A stretch of 64,000 nt of DNA, from assembly GCA_910577475.1 (NCBI GenBank), contig CAJTLJ010000007.1, forward strand, positions 1 to 64,000. Direction: 5' to 3'. The position numbers and the translations under genes were made by a program. Below the pieces are notes generated by a model. That model was not told where the DNA came from and did no database searches. It saw only the letters and a program-made list of their open reading frames with translations. Positions 52,725 to 60,786 of the stretch are shown here, in pieces. The number at the start of each line of letters is the position of its first letter. Within the stretch, counting starts at the first letter, position 1. This stretch comes from an uncultured Alistipes sp. GTDB taxonomy: Bacteria > Bacteroidota > Bacteroidia > Bacteroidales > Rikenellaceae.

Positions 52725-52925
52725 TTATTTTTCGTTCTTGCCGGGCCTCCTCACATTGAGAACCACGCGAATAACCAGAATATAGAGCAAGGTCAGCCCC
52801 GTTATCAGATGGCGCAGCCAGCCGTAGCGGCAGCCCGTGAGCAGCCACAAGGCCAGCAGGGCCATGACGACCGCCAGCGCAATCCAGTCCCGGCGGGTGA
52901 CCGCCGTTCGGCTCCGTCCCGGCAT
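52725..52925 (-). CDS. Small two-TM protein between guaB and guaA
   Basis: A 66-residue protein with a basic N terminus ([13 protein letters not shown]) and two hydrophobic segments ([39 protein letters not shown]), then a basic tail RRPGKNEK. The positive-inside rule puts both ends in the cytoplasm. Its ATG is one base past the guaB stop and its stop is 14 bases before guaA, so it is surely in the same transcript. No family is recognised. It could be a small accessory membrane protein; a direct link to purine synthesis is not shown. Confidence 0.7.
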   Translation of the reverse strand: MPGRSRTAVTRRDWIALAVVMALLALWLLTGCRYGWLRHLITGLTLLYILVIRVVLNVRRPGKNEK

Positions 52926-52926
52926 G

Positions 52927-54402
52927 CTATCTCTCGCTGGAGTAGTTGGGGGCCTCGCGCGTGATAGCCACGTCGTGCGGGTGGCTCTCGTTCATGCCCG
53001 AAGCCGTGATGCGGATGAAGCGGGCCTGTTGCAGCGCCTTGATATGGGCCGCTCCGCAGTAGCCCATGCCGGCGCGGATGCCACCCACCAGCTGGAAGAC
53101 CGTCTCGCTCAGCGAACCCTTGAACGGCACGCGCGCCACGATACCCTCGGGCACCAGTTTGTTGACGTTCACCTCGCCCTTCTGGAAATAGCGGTCGGCC
53201 GAGCCGGCCTTCATGGCGTCGATGGAGCCCATGCCGCGATAGCTCTTGAACTTGCGTCCGTTGTAGATGATCGTCTCGCCCGGAGCCTCCTCCGTACCGG
53301 CGAACATCGACCCGATCATCACGCAGTCGCCGCCGGCCGCCAGAGCCTTCACCAGATCGCCCGAATAGCGCAGACCGCCGTCGGCGATGATGGGCACTCC
53401 CGCTTCGCGGGCTGCGCTCGCGGCATCGTAGATGGCCGTAAGCTGCGGAACGCCCACGCCGGCGATGATGCGGGTGGTGCAGATCGAACCGGGACCGATG
53501 CCGACCTTCACACCGTCGGCGCCGTTCTCGATCAGGTAGCGGGCCGCCTCGGCCGTAGCGATGTTGCCCACCACGACATCCAGCGAGGGATAGGTGGTCT
53601 TGATCTGCCGGAGCAGGGTAACCATGTTGCACGAGTGGCCGTGGGCCGAGTCGAGCACCACGGCGTCGACATCCTCGTTCACCAGCGCCTTCACGCGCTC
53701 CATGGCGTCGGGCGTGAAGCCGATGCCGGCCGCGACGCGCAGACGGCCCTTCGCGTCCTTGCAAGCGTTGGGGTGGTCCTGGACCTTCGTAAGGTCCTTA
53801 TAGGTAATGAGCCCTACCAGCCGGTTCTCGGCATCGACGACGGGGAGCTTCTCGATCTTGTTGTTGAGCAGCACCTCCGAGGCATGGGCCAGCTCGGGGT
53901 TGTGGGTCGTAATCAACCGCTCACCGGGGGTCATCACCTCCTCGATGCGGCGGCTCATGTCGCGCTGGAAACGCAGGTCGCGGTTGGTCACGATACCGAT
54001 CAGGTGCCGTTCGCCATCCACCACGGGAATACCGCCGATCCGGTTCTCGTGCATCAGATCGAGGGCGTCGCCCACGGTATGCTCCTTAGAGATCGTGACC
54101 GGATCGTAGATCATGCCGTTCTCGGCACGCTTGACCCGGCGCACCTGCGCAGCCTGCTCGGCAATCGACATATTCTTGTGGATCACGCCGATACCTCCTT
54201 CGCGAGCCAGAGCGATAGCCAGCGGAGCCTCCGTCACGGTATCCATTGCGGCCGAGACGATGGGCACGTTGAGTTGAATGTTTCTGGAAAAGCGGGAGCG
54301 GAGATCGACCTCCCGAGGCAACACTTCCGAATAGGCGGGCACCAAAAGAACGTCATCGAACGTGAGTCCTTCCGACTGTACCCTCTCATTGATGAATGAC
54401 AT
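52927..54402 (-). CDS. guaB: IMP dehydrogenase
   Basis: A 491-residue enzyme oxidising IMP to XMP with NAD, the rate-limiting step of GMP synthesis. The TIM-barrel domain starts [22 protein letters not shown]. Two CBS domains are inserted (about 95-205: [18 protein letters not shown]..., and [26 protein letters not shown]). The catalytic loop is [20 protein letters not shown], with its Cys present, and the flap is [19 protein letters not shown]. The start [12 protein letters not shown] was chosen over an upstream frame that overlaps the promoter. CBS domains usually bind purine nucleotides and give allosteric control. Confidence 0.98.
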   Translation of the reverse strand: MSFINERVQSEGLTFDDVLLVPAYSEVLPREVDLRSRFSRNIQLNVPIVSAAMDTVTEAPLAIALAREGGIGVIHKNMSIAEQAAQVRRVKRAENGMIYDPVTISKEHTVGDALDLMHENRIGGIPVVDGERHLIGIVTNRDLRFQRDMSRRIEEVMTPGERLITTHNPELAHASEVLLNNKIEKLPVVDAENRLVGLITYKDLTKVQDHPNACKDAKGRLRVAAGIGFTPDAMERVKALVNEDVDAVVLDSAHGHSCNMVTLLRQIKTTYPSLDVVVGNIATAEAARYLIENGADGVKVGIGPGSICTTRIIAGVGVPQLTAIYDAASAAREAGVPIIADGGLRYSGDLVKALAAGGDCVMIGSMFAGTEEAPGETIIYNGRKFKSYRGMGSIDAMKAGSADRYFQKGEVNVNKLVPEGIVARVPFKGSLSETVFQLVGGIRAGMGYCGAAHIKALQQARFIRITASGMNESHPHDVAITREAPNYSSER

Positions 54403-54425
54403 AGTCGTATGGATTTTGTTGCCCG

Positions 54426-54433
54426 CAAAAGTA
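54426..54433 (-). promoter_or_regulatory. -7 element of the guaB-guaA operon
   Basis: The reverse strand reads TACTTTTG, an exact TAnnTTTG match, 24 bases from the ATG. Confidence 0.7.
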
Positions 54434-54477
54434 CGCATTTTTTCCGATTTTCCAGCATATCCCGGCATCTTTTTTTC

Positions 54478-54680
54478 ACAATTCACGATGCACAATTACC
54501 CTGCTCTCTGTCATGTCGAGCGGAGCGGCGCAGACGCGAAGTCGAAACATCCCGACATAGCGGAACTTTCACCGGCGCGGCCGCACGGGTTCCCGCCGGG
54601 ACGACCGTCAGGATTCCTCGGACTGCGCCTTCGGCTTCGCTCGGAATGACAGAAGCGGATAACAAAGGAGAATGTGATAT
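54478..54680. repeat. Mosaic intergenic repeat block (one unit)
   Basis: The order is ACAATTCACGATGCACAATT, GTCATGTCGAGCGGAG...CGAAGTCGAAACATCCCGAC, a diverged middle and GGATTCCTCGGACTGCG...CTCGGAATGACAGAAGCGG. The block at 8889-9080 has the same module order and the same flanks, so they are recent relatives. No gene is seen. Confidence 0.85.
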
Positions 54681-54702
54681 GTGAATTGTGAATCGCCCTC
54701 CC

Positions 54703-54930
54703 CTACTCCTTCGGTTCCGAAGGGCGGCTGCGGTGGTGACGGTGCGGATAATAGTCAGCCGGCACGTCCGTCATGCGCGGACGGGAATAGTGATAGAGGT
54801 GATCCCGATGCGGGTTGGTAAGCATCGCGCGCCGTCTGGACTTGCGCCAATAGACGAGCAGAGCCACCGCGATCAGCAGGACCGAAGCTCCGAGCATGAC
54901 GAGTAAGAAGTTGATGATGTCGGATCCCAT
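54703..54930 (-). CDS. Small single-TM protein with His/Arg-rich tail
   Basis: A 75-residue protein with one hydrophobic segment (DIINFLLVMLGASVLLIAVALLVYW, about residues 4-28), then a basic stretch RKSRRRAMLTNPHRDH. The C-terminal tail is rich in His, Tyr, Arg and Pro (YYPHRHHRSRPSEPKE). No family is recognised. The ATG at 54930 was chosen because the membrane segment begins three residues later; a longer frame from 54987 adds a basic stretch that overlaps the promoter. It has its own exact -7 element. Confidence 0.65.
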   Translation of the reverse strand: MGSDIINFLLVMLGASVLLIAVALLVYWRKSRRRAMLTNPHRDHLYHYSRPRMTDVPADYYPHRHHRSRPSEPKE

Positions 54931-54984
54931 ATTCACTTGTTCAAAACATATCCGCAGGAGCCTGCGCCCCCGCTTTCGACTCGA

Positions 54985-54992
54985 CAAAGGTA
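54985..54992 (-). promoter_or_regulatory. -7 element of the small single-TM gene
   Basis: The reverse strand reads TACCTTTG, an exact match, 55 bases upstream of the chosen ATG. Confidence 0.65.
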
Positions 54993-55089
54993 ACGATATT
55001 TTCGGATTTGCCGCGGCATTTGGGAGGCAATCCGAGCAAAAGGTCCGTTTTCGTCATTCACAGACCCGAAAGGCTCCGCCGGCGGAGCG

Positions 55090-55686
55090 TCAGAGCCGCT
55101 TCAGAGCGGCCCGCACGGCCTCCTCGACCGAGATCGACGGACTCTCGGTGTAGATCCCCTTGACGGCCTTCTCGGCAGCAGCCTTCGGGAAACCGAGCAT
55201 CACCAGCGCCGCCAGCGTCTCGTCGAAGTCGGCACTGCCGGCATGCACGGCGGGCTGCTCGCCGCTGCCCTCCGAAAGCAGGCCCAGCCCCGACATCTTG
55301 CCGCTCAACTCCACGATGATCTTCTGGGCCGTCTTCAGCCCCAGCCCCTTCACGTTTTTGAGCAGGACGGCATTTTCGGTCGCGATGATGCTCTGCAACT
55401 CGCGCGGCGAATAGGTCGAGAGGATCATGCGGGCCGTGTTGACTCCGACGCCCGACACGCTGATCAGGTGGCGGAACAGCTCGCGCTCGCCGGCTGTGAA
55501 GAACCCGTAGAGCAGCTGGGCATCCTCGCGCACGACGTGGTGGACGAAGAGCCTGGCCCGGTCGAGCCGCTCGATAGCCGAGTAGGTTTGCAGCGATATA
55601 TGGATGTAGTAGCCTACGCCCGACACGTCCAGCACGACGTGCGTGGGCGACATTTCAGAGATCGTACCGTTTATATATTCGTACAT
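55090..55686 (-). CDS. ruvA: Holliday junction branch-migration protein RuvA
   Basis: A 198-residue DNA-binding subunit of the RuvAB branch-migration motor. N-terminal OB fold begins MYEYINGTISEMSPTHVVLDVSGVGYYIHIS. Two helix-hairpin-helix motifs (FRHLISVSGVGVNTARMIL and VLLKNVKGLGLKTAQKIIVEL) follow, then a linker (LSEGSGEQPAVHAG) and the C-terminal RuvB-binding helix bundle (FDETLAALVMLGFPKAAAEKAVKGIY). The ATG at 55686 gives the family start; a 14-residue extension upstream has no match. Divergent from the OmpH-like gene. Confidence 0.97.
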   Translation of the reverse strand: MYEYINGTISEMSPTHVVLDVSGVGYYIHISLQTYSAIERLDRARLFVHHVVREDAQLLYGFFTAGERELFRHLISVSGVGVNTARMILSTYSPRELQSIIATENAVLLKNVKGLGLKTAQKIIVELSGKMSGLGLLSEGSGEQPAVHAGSADFDETLAALVMLGFPKAAAEKAVKGIYTESPSISVEEAVRAALKRL

Positions 55687-55725
55687 GGCAGTCCGTTTGT
55701 CGCGTTGTTTTTTAGTTGCGGTTGA

Positions 55726-55733
55726 CAAAATTA
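55726..55733 (-). promoter_or_regulatory. -7 element of ruvA
   Basis: The reverse strand reads TAATTTTG, an exact match, 40 bases from the ATG. Confidence 0.7.
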
Positions 55734-55746
55734 AAGATTTTTTTTC

Positions 55747-55754
55747 TACCTTTG
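55747..55754 (+). promoter_or_regulatory. -7 element of the OmpH-like gene
   Basis: TACCTTTG, exact match, 14 bases from the ruvA element on the other strand and about 50 bases before the ATG. Confidence 0.7.
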
Positions 55755-55805
55755 CCTTTCGGTGAGAAAAACAGCGTAAATTTTAACTAAAAACGATATT
55801 CGACC

Positions 55806-56378
55806 ATGAAAAAGTTCCTTTTTACCGCATTGCTGGCCGGTTTCGCATGCGCGGCTTGTAACGAGAAACCCGCCGCAGCTACGGAGGCGGAAGAGGTGCA
55901 GTCCGTAAGCGGCAGCGACCTCGCCTACGTGAATCCCGAATATGTGCTGGCCCAGAGCGATCTGTTCCAGACCGAGGGCAAGGCTTTGCAGGAGAAGACC
56001 GAGAAGGCGCAGCAGAGCTGGGCCAAGAAGCAGCAGGGGCTGCAATACGAGGCCAACCAGCTGACCGAGAAGTATCAGAAGGGGCTGATTACCTCGTTCG
56101 ACGCCCAGAAGCAGCAGGAGGCCCTTCAGCGCCGTGCGGCCAACCTCGAAAGCTCGGTGCAGAAAGAGGGTCAGACTCTGGAGGAGGAGAATTTCGTCTT
56201 CACGAACCGCGGCCGCGACCTGCTGCTGCGCGCCGTGAAGGAGGTGAACGCCGACGGCCGCTACCGCATGGTCGTCAACACCTCGGCCCTGATCGACGCC
56301 GACTCGACGCTCGATATCTCCGACGCCGTTCTGAAGGTAGTGAACAAGCTCTACGCTGCCGAAAAGGAGGGCAAGTAG
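55806..56378 (+). CDS. OmpH/Skp-like lipoprotein
   Basis: A 190-residue protein. The signal peptide MKKFLFTALLAGFACAAC ends in a Cys, giving a lipobox (CAAC), then NEKPAAATEAEE. The mature part has the Skp/OmpH pattern: a start strand (SDLAYVNPEYVLAQSDLF), two long charged helices (EKTEKAQQSWAKKQQGLQYEANQLTEKYQKG...; FDAQKQQEALQRRAANLESSVQKEG) and a closing beta part (YRMVVNTSALIDADSTLDISDAVLKVVNKLY). Skp-type proteins chaperone outer-membrane proteins in the periplasm. Here the protein is lipid-anchored and encoded alone, not beside bamA, so it is probably a paralogue of the main Skp. Confidence 0.9.
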   Translation: MKKFLFTALLAGFACAACNEKPAAATEAEEVQSVSGSDLAYVNPEYVLAQSDLFQTEGKALQEKTEKAQQSWAKKQQGLQYEANQLTEKYQKGLITSFDAQKQQEALQRRAANLESSVQKEGQTLEEENFVFTNRGRDLLLRAVKEVNADGRYRMVVNTSALIDADSTLDISDAVLKVVNKLYAAEKEGK

Positions 56379-56432
56379 CCTTTCGCCCCGCAACCGGAGC
56401 GGCCGCCGCCGCTGCCGAACGACAAAAATTCG

Positions 56433-56462
56433 ATACCGACTTCCCCAAGTCGGTATTTTTTT
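56433..56462 (+). terminator. Terminator of the OmpH-like gene
   Basis: Perfect 10-bp stem ATACCGACTT/AAGTCGGTAT, loop CCCC, then six T. The T-tract overlaps the promoter region of cdaA. Confidence 0.93.
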
Positions 56463-56464
56463 CG

Positions 56465-56472
56465 TATATTTG
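56465..56472 (+). promoter_or_regulatory. -7 element of cdaA
   Basis: TATATTTG, exact match, 24 bases before the ATG and directly behind the preceding terminator. Confidence 0.75.
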
Positions 56473-56496
56473 CCCGCAATAAATTCAGCTCTTGCC

Positions 56497-57297
56497 ATGG
56501 GATTCGTTCCGTTTTCATTCATCGATCTGATCGACATCATTCTGGTGGCCGTCGTCATGTACTGGATCTACCGCACGACGAAGGGCACCAACGCCCCCTA
56601 TATCCTGACCGGAATCATCGTGGTCTATCTGGTGTGGGTCGTGGTGCGCACCCTCAACATGGAGCTTCTATCGACCATTCTCGGACAGATCATCAGCGTG
56701 GGCGTCATCGCCCTCATCATCGTGTTCCAGCCCGAGATACGGCGGTTCCTGCAGATGATCGGCATGCGCCAGAAGCGTTTCGGATTCATCATGCGGATTT
56801 TCCTGACCGGCGACGATGCCGTAGCCACGCAGGTCTCCCCCATCGTCACGGCCTGCCGCGAGATGGCCGAGACCAAGACCGGCGCCCTGATCGTCATCGG
56901 TCAGCAGAGCGACCTGAAACTCATCACCGAGGGCGGCATCGCCCTGGACGCCAAAGTGTCCACCTCGCTGCTGAAAAACATCTTCTTTAAGAACGCCCCC
57001 CTGCACGACGGCGCCGCCGTGATCGAAGGCGACCGCGTGGTGGCGGCCAAGTGCATCCTCCCGGTCACGCAGAGCGAGGTCCCCAAATCCTACGGCACGC
57101 GCCACCGGGCGGCCATCGGTCTTAGCGAGATCTCCGACGCCATCGTGGTCGTTGTCTCCGAAGAGACGGGCGGCATCGCCATCGCCCAGGGCGGCAACCT
57201 GCGGCGCAACATCGAACCCCGCATGTTGCAGCAGATCCTGCAACGCTACCTGAACCTCAACCGGCGCCAATCCTCCCGCAGCGAGGTCGCCGAATAA
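56497..57297 (+). CDS. cdaA: Diadenylate cyclase CdaA
   Basis: A 266-residue membrane enzyme making cyclic di-AMP from two ATP. Three N-terminal TM segments (LIDIILVAVVMYWIY; YILTGIIVVYLVWVVV; ILGQIISVGVIALIIVF) are followed by a linker (QPEIRRFLQMIGMRQ) and the DAC domain. That domain carries TGALIVIG, the catalytic DGAAVI motif in FKNAPLHDGAAVIEGDRVVAAKCILP, and YGTRHRAAIGLSE with the RHR metal/ATP motif. The ATG at 56497 was chosen; an earlier in-frame codon lies in the promoter. No cdaR is adjacent. Cyclic di-AMP affects osmolyte and cell-wall homeostasis in other phyla. Confidence 0.96.
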   Translation: MGFVPFSFIDLIDIILVAVVMYWIYRTTKGTNAPYILTGIIVVYLVWVVVRTLNMELLSTILGQIISVGVIALIIVFQPEIRRFLQMIGMRQKRFGFIMRIFLTGDDAVATQVSPIVTACREMAETKTGALIVIGQQSDLKLITEGGIALDAKVSTSLLKNIFFKNAPLHDGAAVIEGDRVVAAKCILPVTQSEVPKSYGTRHRAAIGLSEISDAIVVVVSEETGGIAIAQGGNLRRNIEPRMLQQILQRYLNLNRRQSSRSEVAE

Positions 57298-57331
57298 AAA
57301 GGCGATTCGAGATACATCAGAAATAATCCGG

Positions 57332-57361
57332 CGCCCGATGCGAATCCGCATCGGGCGTTTT
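57332..57361 (+). terminator. Terminator of cdaA
   Basis: Perfect 11-bp stem CGCCCGATGCG/CGCATCGGGCG with a 4-base loop, then TTTT. Confidence 0.88.
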
Positions 57362-57375
57362 CCGATTCCGCCCCA

Positions 57376-58235
57376 CTATCATGTTGAGCGAGGGGCGTTA
57401 GCCCTGAAGTCGAGACATCCCGACCTCGCCAGATATTCGCCACCCGGAACCGAGCGGGTTTACGCTGATGCCGACCGTTGGGACCCCTCGATTCCGCTCC
57501 GCTTCACTCGGGGTGACAGAACAATGCACAATGGTTCACGCTGATCCGACCGTTGGGATTCCTCGACTGCGCCTCCGGCTCCGCTCGGAATGACAGAACA
57601 ATTCCCAATGCACAATTATTCTGCACACTCTTTCTGTCACCTTGAGCGGAGCGTCAGCGGAGTCGAAAGGTCTCGTCACAGCAGAACATTCATCCTTGCG
57701 AAGCATCCCCGCTGTTCGCAGCCAACGAAGGACGAAACGTTCGAGTGCAGTCCTTCGCCCGGGGTGGCTGCGGACTGCCGGCGCAAAGCGCCGAATCGGC
57801 CGGATACCACCTTGAGCGGAGCCGAAGGCGGAGCGAAAGGCTCGACACCGCGGAACATTCATCGGTGCAGTTCAAAACGGTTCACACCGGCACGACCGTC
57901 GAGGCGTTCGGAACTTTTACCCTCGCGATTTGCATGGGTTCATGCTCATCCGACCGTCGAGATCCCTCGATTTCGCTTCGCTACACTCGGGATGACAGAA
58001 CAATGCACGATTCACAATTATTCTGCACGCTCTTGCTGTCATGTCGAGCGGAGGGGAGCAAGGCCCACAGTCGAGACATTCGCCATCGCAATTCGCATGG
58101 GCTCTCGCAAATACGACCCTCGGGACCCCTCGACTGCGCTCGGGGTGACAGAGCGATGCACAATGGCTCACGCTGCTCGAACCTGCGGGATTCCTCGACT
58201 GCGCCTCCGGCTCCGCTCGGAATGACATGACACTC
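57376..58235. repeat. Largest mosaic intergenic repeat block (about 0.86 kb)
   Basis: It contains five or more left modules (GAGCG.AG...AGTCGA.A) and right modules (CCTCGACTGCG...CTCGG..TGACA), linked by ACAATGCACAATGG.TCACGCTG spacers, plus hairpin copy C. The right end GACTGCGCCTCCGGCTCCGC occurs at 57563 and 58197 and also at 9046. It fills the 1-kb gap between convergent cdaA and the arginine decarboxylase gene. Short ORFs here follow the repeat, not codon use. Confidence 0.88.
57714..57793 (+). repeat. Hairpin repeat element, copy C
   Basis: Left arm CGCAGCCAACGAAGGAC (57717-57733) pairs with GTCCTTCG (about 57750-57757) plus TGGCTGCG (57765-57772). A trailing hairpin CGGCGC/GCGCCG follows. 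The arms differ from copies A and B at few sites, while the loop (GAAACGTTCGAGTGCA) differs. Confidence 0.82.
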
Positions 58236-58279
58236 CTTTAGCGGCACGGGGGTATGTCGCGGATTCTCGCAGGCGGGCA

Positions 58280-58310
58280 GAAAAAAAGCCGCCGGAGGAG
58301 TTCCGGCGGC
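58280..58310 (-). terminator. Terminator of the arginine decarboxylase gene
   Basis: The reverse strand shows GCCGCCGGA/TCCGGCGGC with a 5-base loop, followed by TTTTTTT. Confidence 0.92.
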
Positions 58311-58333
58311 AAAGGATCGGGGGAAGGGGTTCG

Positions 58334-59728
58334 TCAATAGCCCAGGATGCGGAGCATCGAACGGTAGGACTGCTCCTTGGCAAACAGACGGGTGTAGTAC
58401 TCGTTGTCGTCCTTGTCGCGGTCGATGATGATATGCTTGGGCGCTGGGATCAGGCAGTGCTGGATGCCGCCGAAACCGCCCAGCGACTCCTGGTAGGCTC
58501 CCGTGTGGAAGAACCCGATATACTGCGTATTGCCTGGCTCCAGCTTCGGGAGGAAAATGGCGTTCGTATGCGACTCGGCGTTGTAGAAATCTTCGCTGTC
58601 GCAGGTCAGACCGCCCAGGAAGACGCGCTGGTACTCCTTGTCCCAGTTGTTGATGGCCAGCATGATGTAGCGCTGGTTGATTCCCCAGGTATCGGGCAGG
58701 GTGGTGATGAACGAGGAGTCGATCATATACCAGTTCTCGCGGTCGTTCTGCTGCTTCTGGTTGACGATCGAGTAGAGCGAAGCGCCGCTCTCGCCCACCG
58801 TGAAGGAGCCGAACTCGGTGAAGATGTTGGGCTCCTCGACCCCGTTGTGCTGGCAGATGTTCTTGATCTGCGAGACGATCTCCTCGGTCAGATACTCGTA
58901 GTCGTAGTCGAAGCTCAGGGAGCTCTTGATGGGGAAGCCGCCGCCGATGTTGAGGCTGTCCAGCTCGGGGCAGATCTTCTTCAGCTCGCAATAGACGTTC
59001 AGACACTTCGACAACTCGTTCCAGTAGTAGGAGGTGTCCTTGATGCCCGTATTGATGAAGAAATGGAGCATCTTGAGCTTGAACTTCTTGTTCTTGTGAA
59101 TCTTGGCCTTGTAGAAGTCTATGATGTCGTTGTAGCGGATACCCAGGCGCGAGGTGTAGAAGTCGAATTTGGGCTCCTCCTCGCAGGCGATGCGGATGCC
59201 GACCTTGCACTTGGTGGTGAAGGTCCGGTCGAAGAGGTCGATCTCCTCCTTGTTGTCGATTACCGGAATCGTGTTCTCGAAGCCGTCCTCGAGCAGCTGG
59301 GCGATATTCTCCACGTACTGCGGACGCTTGAAGCCGTTGCAGATGATGTAGCGGTCCTTGTCGATCACGCCGCCGTCGTAGAGGGCGTTGATGATGTGGA
59401 TGTCGTAGGCCGACGAGGTTTCGAGGTGGATATCGTTCTTCATGGCCTCCTCCAGCACGAAGGAGAAGTGGTTCGACTTGGTGCAGTAGCAGTAGTTGTA
59501 GGCCCCCTTGTAGTCCACCTTGGCCATCGCCACGTTGAACATGCGCTTGGCCCGGTTGATCTGCGCGGAGATTTTGGGCAGGTAGGTCACCTTGAGCGGC
59601 GTGCCGTACTGCTTGATGATCTCCATCAGGGGAATGTCGTAGAGATTGAGTTCGTTGTCCGTTACCGAGAACTCATCCTGCGGAAAATCGAACGTCTGTT
59701 CGATCAGGTCGATGTACTTGTTTTTCAT
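58334..59728 (-). CDS. Bacteroidota-type arginine decarboxylase (fold III PLP)
   Basis: A 464-residue PLP enzyme of the alanine racemase/ODC fold. The Lys Schiff base sits in YCYCTKSNHFSF (about residue 84). Other landmarks are SSAYDIHIINALY, KVGIRIACEE, LGIRYNDIIDFY, the phosphate-binding SLNIGGGFPI and the C-terminal FLGGLTCDSEDFY with the PLP-contacting Cys-Asp, then YIGFFHTGAYQESLGGFGGIQHCLIP. This is shorter than the 630-residue E. coli SpeA and is the form usually annotated as arginine decarboxylase in Bacteroidota, making agmatine for polyamine synthesis. Other fold III decarboxylases are possible; specificity needs an assay. Transcribed alone. Confidence 0.88.
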   Translation of the reverse strand: MKNKYIDLIEQTFDFPQDEFSVTDNELNLYDIPLMEIIKQYGTPLKVTYLPKISAQINRAKRMFNVAMAKVDYKGAYNYCYCTKSNHFSFVLEEAMKNDIHLETSSAYDIHIINALYDGGVIDKDRYIICNGFKRPQYVENIAQLLEDGFENTIPVIDNKEEIDLFDRTFTTKCKVGIRIACEEEPKFDFYTSRLGIRYNDIIDFYKAKIHKNKKFKLKMLHFFINTGIKDTSYYWNELSKCLNVYCELKKICPELDSLNIGGGFPIKSSLSFDYDYEYLTEEIVSQIKNICQHNGVEEPNIFTEFGSFTVGESGASLYSIVNQKQQNDRENWYMIDSSFITTLPDTWGINQRYIMLAINNWDKEYQRVFLGGLTCDSEDFYNAESHTNAIFLPKLEPGNTQYIGFFHTGAYQESLGGFGGIQHCLIPAPKHIIIDRDKDDNEYYTRLFAKEQSYRSMLRILGY

Positions 59729-59929
59729 GGCCTGTCGTTTTTCTTCCTGTTTCGGCTCTTCATTTTCGATCCGGCAGAGCTACATCTGCAAATTTCGGAC
59801 AAAGTAGCTCGCCCGGATCAGTTTTTATTTTCGGGATGCAAAGCAACTAATTATTTTCGATATCCCCAAGCCTTCGCGCCATTATTTCAAAAAGAGGTGC
59901 GTTTTTTTCGTTATTTGGGGATTAAATCG

Positions 59930-59937
59930 TAAATTTG
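59930..59937 (+). promoter_or_regulatory. -7 element of the HU-domain/sigma-54 activator/secG operon
   Basis: TAAATTTG, exact match, 23 bases before the first ATG. Confidence 0.65.
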
Positions 59938-59960
59938 AGGCCGAATAAAGAGGTTACGGA

Positions 59961-60764
59961 ATGATTTCACAGATAATCGCACGCTACCTGACCGACCATA
60001 AACGACTGGTCGTTCCGCAACTCGGCGCCTTCATCACGAAGGTGCCCGGGCGGGAGGTCGTCTTCTCCGAGATGATGAAACGCGACGACGGCGTCCTCAG
60101 GGAGCTGCTGGGCCGGGAGGGCATGAGCGAGATCGAAGCGGCCGGAGCCATCGACCGCTTCGTGTTCGAGATACGACACACCGCCGAAAGCGACACCGTT
60201 TACCGGGCCGAGGGGCTCGGGGTGTTCGCCGCAGGCCCCAACGGGACCATCCGGTTCCGATTCCTGCCGGACGAACCGCAACAGGCAGAGCCCGCAACCC
60301 CGGCCGCAGAGGCCGTGACCGAGGCTCCGGCACCCGCGCCTGACGATCGGCCGGAAGCGGACAGCCCCGCACCGCAACAGCCCCTGCCGGCCGCAGAGGT
60401 GCAGCCGGCGGAGGAAGAGGCCCCAGCCGAGGAGACGCGCCGCAGGATTCGCGAGCTGATGAAGCACGAGGCGGACCACCCGGCCGAAAGGCGCAGTTCG
60501 TCCCGGCCCCGGCGGCTCGACCCTTCGGTCCGCGGACTGCGCTACGGCCGACCGCAGAAGACCACCGACGCCTACACCTACGTGAACTCGGCGCCCTCGC
60601 GGCGTCCGGACACCTTCGTCATTCTGGCCGTTGCGGTCGTCGTGCTGGCGCTGTGCGCCATTCTCTACGGCTATTTCAGCGACCGCTACCGCAGCGACGA
60701 ACGGCTGGAGCAGCAGTACATCGAGCGGATCGCTTCGCAGGGAGAGGAGCCCGCAGGAGTGTAA
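59961..60764 (+). CDS. HU-CCDC81-type DNA-binding domain fused to a TM segment
   Basis: A 267-residue protein. Residues 1-100 resemble the bacterial HU-CCDC81 domain (MISQIIARYLTDHKRLVVPQLGAFITKVPG ... FSEMMKRDDGVLRELLGREGMSEIEAAGAIDRFVFEI ... YRAEGLGVFAAGPNGTIRFRF). A Pro/Ala/Glu-rich linker (about 105-150) and a basic stretch (RRSSSRPRRLDPSVRGLRYGR) follow. One TM segment (about 215-237, TFVILAVAVVVLALCAILYGYF) and a short outside tail end the protein. The predicted topology puts the HU part in the cytoplasm. First gene of the operon. Function in Bacteroidota is not settled; peptidoglycan or nucleoid links have been discussed for similar fusions. Confidence 0.82.
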   Translation: MISQIIARYLTDHKRLVVPQLGAFITKVPGREVVFSEMMKRDDGVLRELLGREGMSEIEAAGAIDRFVFEIRHTAESDTVYRAEGLGVFAAGPNGTIRFRFLPDEPQQAEPATPAAEAVTEAPAPAPDDRPEADSPAPQQPLPAAEVQPAEEEAPAEETRRRIRELMKHEADHPAERRSSSRPRRLDPSVRGLRYGRPQKTTDAYTYVNSAPSRRPDTFVILAVAVVVLALCAILYGYFSDRYRSDERLEQQYIERIASQGEEPAGV

Positions 60765-60786
60765 CCGAATTCATTTTCAAACGCAC

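Noticed and set aside
52837..54399. A 520-codon open frame opposite guaB
   Set aside because: Antisense shadow of the IMP dehydrogenase gene; no motifs.
57590..58230. Short open frames in the repeat block
   Set aside because: They follow the repeated modules and contain repeated peptide pieces, with no ribosome or promoter context.
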